A DNA stretch of 23,826 bases from JANRKT01 sp033763355 (GTDB lineage Bacteria; Bacteroidota; Bacteroidia; Chitinophagales; Chitinophagaceae): assembly GCA_033763355.1 (NCBI GenBank), contig JANRKT010000418.1, positions 1 to 23,826 of the forward strand, written 5' to 3'. The position numbers and the translations under genes are program-made. Within the stretch, counting starts at the first letter, position 1. Every line of letters begins with the position of its first letter. This document shows positions 17,157-23,826 of this stretch, piece by piece. The notes under the pieces are model-generated. The model was given only the letters and a program-made list of their open reading frames with translations. It was not told where the DNA came from and did not search any database.

Positions 17157-17795
17157 CTACATGCTTACTGCATGCTGGTTGGCAAAGTTTACAAGCGCTG
17201 CGGTATTTTTGAGGTGCAGTTTTTTAAGAATGTTGTGGCGGTGAACTTCCACTGTTTTAAGGGTAATATCAAGTTGCTGGGCAATTTCCTTTGATGATAA
17301 ACCATCCTTTATCAGGTTGATGATTTCAATTTCCCTTTGCGACAGGGCATTGATGCCGCCGGTGGCGCTTTCATTTAATATTTGTTCTGAAAGAATTGTT
17401 TTTACTTCATCGCAAATGTATTTTTTCCCCTGCGCCACTTCAATAATCGCTTTAAACATTTCCTCCCTCGAAGAGTTCTTGGTTATATATCCCAGGGCGC
17501 CGACCTGCAGCATTTTTTTGGCATATGCAGGCTGCGAGTGCATGGACACCCCGATAACCTTTGACCAGGGTGAAACTTTTTTGATCTGGCGGGTTGCTTC
17601 AAAACCATTAGTAGGTGACATGTTAATATCCATGAGCACCACATTGGGTTTGTACTGCTTTGCCATTTCAACTGCTGTATCCCCGGAATCTGTTTCTGAT
17701 ACTACGTGAAACCGCTCATCAGTATTTAGTATAAAACTCCAGGTATCACGTATAAGCTTGTGGTCGTCCACAATGAGTACATTTATTTTTTCCAT
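17157..17795 (-). CDS. NarL/LuxR-type response regulator
   Basis: The 212-residue regulator has a receiver domain (about 4-120) with acidic pair D10-D11, phosphorylated aspartate D56 in VVLMDINM, S84 in the switch position and K106. It has a LuxR-type helix-turn-helix (about 149-205: LSQREIEIINLIKDGLSSKE, then TLKTVEVHRHNILKKL). It is a DNA-binding transcription regulator activated by phosphotransfer. It lies 87 bases after the stop of the histidine kinase gene on the same strand, the expected partner. A separate candidate promoter lies in the gap. Target genes are not evident here. Confidence 0.95.
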   Translation of the reverse strand: MEKINVLIVDDHKLIRDTWSFILNTDERFHVVSETDSGDTAVEMAKQYKPNVVLMDINMSPTNGFEATRQIKKVSPWSKVIGVSMHSQPAYAKKMLQVGALGYITKNSSREEMFKAIIEVAQGKKYICDEVKTILSEQILNESATGGINALSQREIEIINLIKDGLSSKEIAQQLDITLKTVEVHRHNILKKLHLKNTAALVNFANQHAVSM

Positions 17796-17818
17796 AGATA
17801 AGCGCTTGGATAAGGTTT

Positions 17819-17847
17819 AAAAAATAATGCTTAGTAAAAATTACAAA
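17819..17847 (-). promoter_or_regulatory. Candidate internal promoter for the response regulator
   Basis: On the minus strand TTTG (17844-17847) and TAttTTTT (17819-17826, one mismatch) have a 17-base spacer. They sit in the 87-base gap between kinase and regulator, 24 bases before the ATG. Confidence 0.35.
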
Positions 17848-17882
17848 CAATTAAAATTTCCGAAAAATTTATTTCACTCCCG

Positions 17883-20800
17883 CTAAGTGTTTACCTGTAA
17901 ATAAACCATCAGCGTACACCCATTGCCTTCAGCAGCTTTCAATACCACCCTTCCGTGGTTTGCTTCTGCCCTGTTGATGATGTTGTTTATGCCAATTCCC
18001 TTTTTTACTTTTTTCACATCGAACCCTTTGCCGTCATCCGCTGCCAGCAGCCTCACCATTCTCTTGTTGCACAGCAGCTCAACTTTTACATTTTCAGCTT
18101 CAGCATGTTTTATAATGTTGTTCATTTGCTCCTGCAATATGCGGTAGAGTGTCAGCTTCTGGTTTTGCGTAAGCAATGATTCAATTTCATCGCCTATGTG
18201 AGTATAGGATATCTTCAGGTTGGTTGTAATACTTAAATTGTTGAGCAGGTCCCGTATGGAAGAGATGATCCCTATATCTTTTAAACCAGGCGGCACCAGC
18301 GAATGGGATATGCTCCTTATTTCATTGATGGCAAACAGGAGGCTTTCCCTTCCCAGCTGGATCATTTCATCAGTTTTTCCTTTATCTGTTTTTGCCACAT
18401 CCAGATAAAGTTTGGTTGTTGAAAGTAACTGGTTGATGTTGTCATGTAATTCCTTGCCTATCTCGGCCCTTTCTTTTTCCTGTGCGTTTATTGTTGCCTC
18501 AATTACCATCTTTTGTTTGCTGAGTTCCTGCTTCAGCAGTTGTTCATGCAGCAATTTGCGTGTGGTAATGTCTTCCATTGAACCCACCATCCGGCTTGGC
18601 TCCTTGTTTTCATCAAACAAAAGGTAGCCTTTGTCTGAAATGTATGCGTAGTTACCATTTGCTTTACGGAAACGGTACTCAGCTTCCCAGCGGTTATTTT
18701 TTTTCTGTCCAAGAAATTCCTTTAAGCTGTTTAATATCCTCTCCCTGTCTTCAGGGTGAATATATTTTTGCCATGAAATGGGGTTTCCCGAATCGTGTTC
18801 TACTGAATAACCAAAAAGCAGGAAAAAATTTTCACTCCACCTGATTGCGCCGGTTTTTACATCCATATCCCATACTGCTTCATTGGTGGCCTTTGTTGCG
18901 TAATAATACCTTTCGTTGTTGATCCTTATTTTTTCTTCAGCCTGTTTATTCTCAACAAGAAGTTTAAGCAGGTTACAGGTTCGCTCACATAAACCAATTT
19001 CTTCTTCGTTGGGCTTTTTGATTTGCCTGCTGTAAACAGCAAACGAACCCAGTATTTCGCCGCTGGTACTAAAAAGCGGAAACGACCATGATGATTGCCA
19101 TCCGAGCGGCTGAACAAGGTGCTTATAGCTATCCCATAACGGGCTGCTGTTTATATCATCAACAATAACCGGTTTTTTAAGGAAGGCGGCTGTGCCGCAT
19201 GAACCGTTAACCGGCCCGATAGGGATTTTTCCTGCGGCCCGCAGCACATCTGCCGGTATGCTGCCGGAGGAAAAGAAATATAACTCGTCGCTGCTTTCCG
19301 CTTTCAGCAAAACAGAACATATCCATGAGGGATAAATCTTTTCCAGCCCGTGCATATAATGGTCAATACATTCTTTAAGCGACCGTGAAGATGCCGCATA
19401 AAGCGATAGTGTTTCTTTTTCAAGTGTTTCTTCCATTTCTTTCTTCTTACGGGAATTTACATTTCTGAAGTAAATAATTAAACCCAGCGAAGAAGGATAG
19501 GCGCTTATGTCAAACCACATATCCATTTCAGGATAGTACTCAACGAACTGCACTGCTGTATTTTCGTTAACAGCTTTATGGTACTGCTGATAAAAGGTCA
19601 TATCTACCGCATCAGCATAAATTTCCCAGAGATTTTTTCCCATGAGGTCATTCCTGCTGACTGTCAGAATCTTTTCCGCAGCATGGTTAACATACCTTAT
19701 TATCCATTTTTCATCTACCAGGAACATCCCTTCATTTATGCTTTCCAGTATTAAATTCATCCTTTCTGCAACTTCCTTCAGCTTCAGTTCGGCCCTCTTC
19801 CTTTCCTTTATATCGTTCAGGTTTAAAATAACACCGCTAATGGCGGGGTTATCAAGCATGTTTTTTCCTTTGGCTTCTACCCAAAGCCATTCCCCGTCTT
19901 TTCTCTTTATTCTTATATCTATTGAATTAAGCCCGGCTTCTCCTGAAACTTCCTTCATAAATAAATCCTGTGCAAGCTGCACATCTCCCGGGTGCACAAA
20001 AGCCAACCCATTCATCCCGATAATCTCTTCCTGTGTATATCCCAGAACATTTTCAACAGATGATGCTGCATATATAATATTGCATCCTGTATCGCAAATA
20101 AAGATAGCGTCTATTGAATTTGCAAAAAGGTTCCTGAACCTTTCCTCATTCTGCAATATCTTTTTCTCCGCCTGTACTTTTGCTGTAACATCCCTTGCGG
20201 TAAGGCCAAAGCCTATAGTCTGGTGCAACTCATCATACACAGGTTTATATGATATGTGATAAACCACCGCTGTTCCGTCGAGTAAAACAAATATGCTGTC
20301 AAATTCTGTTTTCTCACCGGCAAGTGCTTTTGCAGCAGCTTTTTTAAATGGCTCAACCCGTTCTTTGTGTACTATAAAATCCAGAAAGTTCCCACCTTCT
20401 TTAAGTTCTTTGCCGCTTAGTAAGCAATACCTCTCCTGTGCATTGCGGTTAAATGCCTGTACAATAAAATCCTTATCAATCAGTATAATCGACTCTTCTG
20501 TGTGATTGATCAGTATGTTGTTCAGGTGTTCTGAGCGCTGCAGCGCTTCAAGCATTTGTTTTTGTGCAGTTATATCAGTAAGAATAATAAGTGTACCGAA
20601 GCTGTTTTGAAAACTCTGGAGTTTAAACCACCGGTTTCTTGCTGAACAGTGTACTTCCATTACCGTTTCCTCGTCATAAACTTTTTTGTGCTGCAGTATC
20701 TCCGTAAGTTCGGGCAGGTCTCCGGGAATAACCTGTGGCAGGCCGCTTCCTGAAATTTCATAGCTTATTGTTCCTGTAAGTTCGCAGAACTTTTTATTGG

Positions 20801-21281
20801 TCCTTACAATTCTTTTGTGTTTATCTGTAATTACAAGCGCATCCCTGAATACATTGAGGTATGCTTTAAGTTCTTTAGTAAAATCTGAAAGCAGGTGCGC
20901 ATCAGTAGTAACAGCTATGCTGATTCCAATTCCCTGCAGGCCTGTAACATTTCCCGTTTCATCAAACTGTGTACAAAACTCCCATTTTGTACTTATAAAG
21001 TCGGTATCACCGGCAATAATCCTGAGCGGAAGGCTTGTATTTTTTCCGGGATTATAAAAGCAATACTCCGATGCCGCTATAAATTTTGCAACATCTTCCT
21101 CATACAGGAAATAAGAGAATGGTTTGCCAAAATAATTTTCAAACAAGAAGCTGAATTGTTTTAGAAATGCCCTGTTGCAAAAGTTGATGTTGCCTTTCCG
21201 GTCTGTAGTAATAAACAGGAACTGTTCTGATTGAATAAGCGGGCTTTGAATTTCCTGATACAGGATCCGTTGGTTTTTCAT
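17883..21281 (-). CDS. Soluble multi-PAS/GAF NarX-type sensor histidine kinase
   Basis: The 1132-residue kinase has no signal peptide or membrane segment, so it should sense a cytoplasmic or diffusible cue. Approximate domain order is PAS 15-130, PAS 140-245, PAS 250-370, PAS 380-495, PAS 505-620, GAF 630-790 (NGSCGTAAFLKKPVIVDDI), PAS 790-915, HisKA_3 930-1000 and HATPase 1030-1130. The phospho-accepting histidine is H946 in EIGKELHDNINQ. The ATPase N box is QEQMNNIIKHAEA (about 1050) and the G boxes include DDGKGFD and GIGINN. HisKA_3 kinases pair with NarL-type regulators, and one is encoded directly downstream. No haem, flavin or Cys-metal signature is clear enough to name a ligand. I found no exact TAnnTTTG box upstream. 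Confidence 0.93.
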   Translation of the reverse strand: MKNQRILYQEIQSPLIQSEQFLFITTDRKGNINFCNRAFLKQFSFLFENYFGKPFSYFLYEEDVAKFIAASEYCFYNPGKNTSLPLRIIAGDTDFISTKWEFCTQFDETGNVTGLQGIGISIAVTTDAHLLSDFTKELKAYLNVFRDALVITDKHKRIVRTNKKFCELTGTISYEISGSGLPQVIPGDLPELTEILQHKKVYDEETVMEVHCSARNRWFKLQSFQNSFGTLIILTDITAQKQMLEALQRSEHLNNILINHTEESIILIDKDFIVQAFNRNAQERYCLLSGKELKEGGNFLDFIVHKERVEPFKKAAAKALAGEKTEFDSIFVLLDGTAVVYHISYKPVYDELHQTIGFGLTARDVTAKVQAEKKILQNEERFRNLFANSIDAIFICDTGCNIIYAASSVENVLGYTQEEIIGMNGLAFVHPGDVQLAQDLFMKEVSGEAGLNSIDIRIKRKDGEWLWVEAKGKNMLDNPAISGVILNLNDIKERKRAELKLKEVAERMNLILESINEGMFLVDEKWIIRYVNHAAEKILTVSRNDLMGKNLWEIYADAVDMTFYQQYHKAVNENTAVQFVEYYPEMDMWFDISAYPSSLGLIIYFRNVNSRKKKEMEETLEKETLSLYAASSRSLKECIDHYMHGLEKIYPSWICSVLLKAESSDELYFFSSGSIPADVLRAAGKIPIGPVNGSCGTAAFLKKPVIVDDINSSPLWDSYKHLVQPLGWQSSWSFPLFSTSGEILGSFAVYSRQIKKPNEEEIGLCERTCNLLKLLVENKQAEEKIRINNERYYYATKATNEAVWDMDVKTGAIRWSENFFLLFGYSVEHDSGNPISWQKYIHPEDRERILNSLKEFLGQKKNNRWEAEYRFRKANGNYAYISDKGYLLFDENKEPSRMVGSMEDITTRKLLHEQLLKQELSKQKMVIEATINAQEKERAEIGKELHDNINQLLSTTKLYLDVAKTDKGKTDEMIQLGRESLLFAINEIRSISHSLVPPGLKDIGIISSIRDLLNNLSITTNLKISYTHIGDEIESLLTQNQKLTLYRILQEQMNNIIKHAEAENVKVELLCNKRMVRLLAADDGKGFDVKKVKKGIGINNIINRAEANHGRVVLKAAEGNGCTLMVYLQVNT

Positions 21282-21840
21282 ACTATGTCCGTAACTGCTA
21301 TCTTATTGGTTAACTCTGACATTTGCAATGCAGCTTTATCTCTCTGCTTGCATAATAGTATCGTAATATAATAACAGATATTGCACGAAACCCCCTGAAG
21401 CTCACTGAATAATAAAGATTTGGCTTATACGGTTAGCCATATCGGATAAAATAAAAATATGAGTACTTATTTGTAGTAAAGGAGCTACAAAATATTGTAA
21501 GTGTTATTGCTGACCCGGCTAAATGTTTGTTTGTATTAGCAGGTAATTTATCCCACAAAGGTTTTAAAAATTGATTTGTACTGTTCAAAGAAATTCTGAT
21601 AATGCTATTCTCAGTGATTAAAACCCTGATGTTATCCAGGTGTAAAGAGGTGTCTGCTCTGAGTTGCTTCTTCAAATGCGTATGAGTACTTTCCTGAAAT
21701 GAAAAATGAACAGCCGGATTTTATTCTGGTACCGAAAATTATACCATTTGAACTTCAAAAAAATATCTAATCGTAGGTGGGGGACACAAACGCTGATAAT
21801 AAAAATATAAACAGCGGGATTTTATTCAGGTACTGAAAAA
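21282..21840. other. AT-rich intergenic region between the kinase and surA
   Basis: About 560 bases without a convincing gene. One minus-strand open frame (21433-21675) would start only at TTG, has no internal Met and no family resemblance. The stretch contains a near-identical 34-bp direct repeat (21709-21742 and 21810-21844). No exact Bacteroidota promoter box is found for the kinase. No tRNA-like or long hairpin structure is seen. Confidence 0.5.
21709..21742. repeat. Imperfect 34-bp direct repeat, copy 1
   Basis: AACAGCCGGATTTTATTCTG followed by GTACCGAAAATTAT. It differs from copy 2 by three substitutions and one inserted base. The copies start 101 bases apart. Confidence 0.7.
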
Positions 21841-21844
21841 TTAT
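21810..21844. repeat. Imperfect 34-bp direct repeat, copy 2
   Basis: AACAGCGGGATTTTATTCAG followed by GTACTGAAAAATTAT. It overlaps the stop codon of surA at 21841-21843. It contains the short palindrome TTCAG-gta-CTGAA. Confidence 0.7.
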
Positions 21845-23199
21845 CTGGCAACTATTCCCGGAAACTGCTTTTTGATAGATTCACAACTCTTGTATTCATC
21901 ATCTACCATGATATAGTAGGTGGGCAATTTAGCCTGGAACCATTTCATAAAAACCTGTTCTTTCTTTTCATCCAGCGCCCTTTGTGAAACCCTGTTGTAA
22001 TCATCTTTCAGGTTTTCACGATGAGGTGCTGTGCGGTTTTGCAGATACACTACCCTTACACCTTTCTTACCCTGTTCGGCAGTAAATTCTGCGGGCTGGG
22101 AGAATTCGCCGATTTTTAATTTATCAAGGCTGGCCACAAGGTCTTTGTCGAGCTGATCAATGGTTACAAAAGTTGAGTTGTCACGTCCCGTAATCATCCC
22201 GCCTGTAAATTTGCTGTTCTCATCATCGCTGTATTTATCCACTGCTTCTCCAAACTTTAATGTACCTGCAATCAGTTTTGCACGGATGCTGTCAAGTTTC
22301 ACTTTGGCTATTGTTATTTCATCTTCTGTTATCTGCGGTATTTTAAGAATGTGGCGTATTACCGCATCGTCGCCATTACGGCTTACCATTTGAATGATGT
22401 GGTAGCCGAACTTTGATTTTATAATGCCTGAAACCTGTCCTTCTTTTAACCGAAAAGCAGCATTTTTAAAATCAGGATCCCAATGCTTTTCATTTTTGTT
22501 TATCTCATATCTTCCTCCGTTTTGTTTACTGCCGGGGTCTTCGGAATATAAACGGGCCAGTGTTTCAAACGATTTTTGTCCGCTCTCTATCTGCCGTTTG
22601 TAATCTGCAAGTTCATCCTGTGCAAACTTTTCCAGTTCCCGCCCTGCTTTAGGATAAACCACAATCTGCCCTATTGCCAGTTCTGATTCATAAAACATCA
22701 AACTGTCTTTTGGTATTTTATCGTAATAAGCTTTTACCTCATTGGGGGTGATCTTTACATTCTCTACAATTTTATTGCGCATGGCATCGGCCAGCCTCCT
22801 TTCCCTGATGGATTGGCGGAAATCTTCTTTCATCTGATAAATGGTTCTGCCGGCTATTTGTTCCAATGCTTCTTTACCCCCGTACTGATTAATGAAATAC
22901 CTGATACGCTGATCAAGTTCCGCTTCAATTTCTTCATCGCTTACCGGCAAAGAATCTTTTTCTGCCTGCAACACCAGCGCTTTATCGGCCAGCATTTTCT
23001 CCAGCAAAACACATTCTGCATCTGCAGGCACTTCACCACCCTGGCGTTTCATATCGTCAATGTAATTGACAAGGTCGGAGCGTAAAACAATTTTATCGCC
23101 CAGTATGCCCGCAATTTTATCTGCAAGAATTTTCTGTGGTTGTGCTTCAGCAATAAAAGCTGAAACTGTTAAAAGCAGCAGGAAGGATATTTTTTGCAT
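21841..23199 (-). CDS. surA: SurA-type periplasmic peptidyl-prolyl isomerase
   Basis: The 452-residue exported chaperone has a signal peptide at 1-20 (ending IAEAQ), an N-terminal SurA-like helical domain (about 23-165) and two parvulin domains: the first about 172-274 (YSEDPGSKQNGG at 218-229, SKFGYHIIQM at 262-271), the second about 279-386 (RHIL at 282-285, YSDDENSKFTGG at 323-334). A C-terminal helix (about 390-430) would complete the chaperone core as in E. coli SurA. The expected role is folding of outer-membrane proteins in the periplasm. The ATG at 23199 is chosen because the -7 promoter box overlaps the longer frame's start at 23223. The gene follows infB on the same strand. The symbol rests on domain order; parvulin paralogues are common in this phylum. 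Confidence 0.88.
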   Translation of the reverse strand: MQKISFLLLLTVSAFIAEAQPQKILADKIAGILGDKIVLRSDLVNYIDDMKRQGGEVPADAECVLLEKMLADKALVLQAEKDSLPVSDEEIEAELDQRIRYFINQYGGKEALEQIAGRTIYQMKEDFRQSIRERRLADAMRNKIVENVKITPNEVKAYYDKIPKDSLMFYESELAIGQIVVYPKAGRELEKFAQDELADYKRQIESGQKSFETLARLYSEDPGSKQNGGRYEINKNEKHWDPDFKNAAFRLKEGQVSGIIKSKFGYHIIQMVSRNGDDAVIRHILKIPQITEDEITIAKVKLDSIRAKLIAGTLKFGEAVDKYSDDENSKFTGGMITGRDNSTFVTIDQLDKDLVASLDKLKIGEFSQPAEFTAEQGKKGVRVVYLQNRTAPHRENLKDDYNRVSQRALDEKKEQVFMKWFQAKLPTYYIMVDDEYKSCESIKKQFPGIVAR

Positions 23200-23220
23200 A
23201 GTAAACAGTCTGGCTGAATT

Positions 23221-23228
23221 CAAAAGTA
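23221..23228 (-). promoter_or_regulatory. Promoter -7 box of surA
   Basis: TActTTTG on the minus strand is an exact TAnnTTTG match, 22 bases before the ATG. No clear -33 TTG is seen at the right distance. Confidence 0.5.
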
Positions 23229-23289
23229 GAAGGCTTTGGCGAAAGGGATTATAACGTCATTTTGATTTAACAAAAGTTTGATTGAGAAG

Positions 23290-23347
23290 GTTGCAGGTTT
23301 CAGCCTGATTATTGCATCCCTGTTTCCTGCAACATGTAACCTGTAAC
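23290..23347. repeat. Facing arrays of 7-bp repeats downstream of infB
   Basis: Plus strand 23327-23347 reads CTGCAAC-ATGTAAC-CTGTAAC, three tandem heptamers. Minus strand 23303-23290 reads CTGAAAC-CTGCAAC, two more in the opposite direction. Outer units GTTGCAGG and CCTGCAAC (23290-23297, 23326-23333) are perfectly complementary, so the RNA could fold into an 8-bp stem with a 28-base loop just after infB. It may act in 3'-end formation. Confidence 0.6.
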
Positions 23348-23352
23348 CCGTA

Positions 23353-23826
23353 TTACAAAGTTCTCTTTACCTCTTCTTCTTCAAATGCTTCCACTACATC
23401 GCCTACTTTAATGTCGTTAAAGTTCTTAATCGTTAAGCCACATTCCATACCGCTTGATACTTCTTTTACATCATCTTTAAAGCGTTTTAAACTGCCCAAT
23501 TCGGCGCTTTGTCCTTCACCTTTGGGGTATTCAACAATACCATCCCTGATGATGCGTATTTTGCTATTGCGGCTGATCTTTCCGTCCATTACATAACAAC
23601 CGGCAACTGTTGCCTTATCAAAGCGATATACTTCCCTTACCTCCACATTGGCAACAATCTTTTCCTGTATCTTGGGTTCAAGCATACCCTCCATAGCGCT
23701 CTTCACTTCTTCAATGGCGTTATATATAATGGAGTATGTTTTTATTTCAACGCCTTCTGTTTCTGCAAGTTTTGCAGCCTGCGCAGACGGCCTTACGTTA
23801 AAGCCGACAATGATAGCGTCTGATGC
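23353..23826 (-). CDS. infB: Translation initiation factor IF-2, C-terminal fragment
   Basis: The frame is open from the window's right edge (23826) to the stop at 23353, giving 158 residues of C-terminal sequence; the GTPase domain lies outside. Visible are the domain III to domain IV transition (ASDAIIVGFNVRPSAQAAKL, then EGVEIKTYSIIYNAIEE) and the domain IV beta-barrel (EVREVYRFDKATVAGCYV, SGMECGLTI, IKVGDVVEAFE). This is the fMet-tRNA-binding end of IF-2, which brings initiator tRNA to the small ribosomal subunit. The 5' part is missing because of the window boundary, not a mutation. Confidence 0.96.
   Translation of the reverse strand, partial: ASDAIIVGFNVRPSAQAAKLAETEGVEIKTYSIIYNAIEEVKSAMEGMLEPKIQEKIVANVEVREVYRFDKATVAGCYVMDGKISRNSKIRIIRDGIVEYPKGEGQSAELGSLKRFKDDVKEVSSGMECGLTIKNFNDIKVGDVVEAFEEEEVKRTL

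Noticed and set aside
19642..20259. Plus-strand 205-residue open frame opposite the histidine kinase
   Set aside because: Ser/Phe/Leu-rich shadow of the kinase coding strand, with no family resemblance, while the opposite frame has clear PAS domains.
21433..21675. Minus-strand 80-residue open frame in the kinase-surA gap
   Set aside because: Only a TTG start, no internal Met, no promoter box, no family signature; random AT-rich frame more likely.
1..23826. CRISPR arrays, tRNAs, transposases, phage or defence genes
   Set aside because: I looked on both strands and saw no regularly spaced repeats, no cloverleaf-like genes and no integrase, transposase, nuclease or toxin-antitoxin pairs.

Overview
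The window comes from a member of the Bacteroidota, most likely family Chitinophagaceae or a close relative. Four kinds of evidence point there: a secreted enzyme ending in a type IX secretion (T9SS) type A sorting domain; several start codons preceded by the Bacteroidota promoter element TAnnTTTG instead of a sigma70 -10 box; mostly weak Shine-Dalgarno sequences; and a long-form PurF and a tandem amidohydrolase pair of the kind seen in this phylum. The family-level placement is inference.

Layout. 1-1.4 kb: secreted MsrB (+) converging on a periplasmic YceI protein (-), with a shared two-way terminator. 1.5-4.7 kb: a very large secreted Asp-box beta-propeller protein. 4.8-6.1 kb: a PLP aminotransferase with a good promoter and terminator. 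6.1-6.5 kb (-): a two-gene mini-operon of a 41-residue GTG-start lipoprotein and an unknown 82-residue protein. 6.6-7.7 kb: a GT28/MurG-like glycosyltransferase. 8.0-9.5 kb (-): a T9SS-exported serine esterase. 9.9-14.2 kb: an operon of two exported amidohydrolase-like proteins. 14.4-17.0 kb (-): a SixA-like phosphatase and PurF. 17.2-21.3 kb (-): a two-component system with a soluble multi-PAS/GAF NarX-type kinase and a NarL-type regulator. 21.8-23.8 kb (-): a SurA-type peptidyl-prolyl isomerase and the 3' end of infB, cut by the window edge.

Most of the window is ordinary core or envelope gene content, much of it exported (MsrB, YceI, propeller, esterase, both amidohydrolases, SurA). I see no CRISPR array, tRNA, rRNA, insertion sequence, phage or toxin-antitoxin module. 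I found no convincing wholly new system. The points most worth a second look are: the amidohydrolase operon, in which three related domains are present but only one keeps the metal ligands; a Cys/His cluster at the C-terminus of that active protein; the tiny Cys-rich lipoprotein; facing arrays of 7-bp repeats between infB and surA; and an imperfect 34-bp direct repeat at the 3' end of surA.
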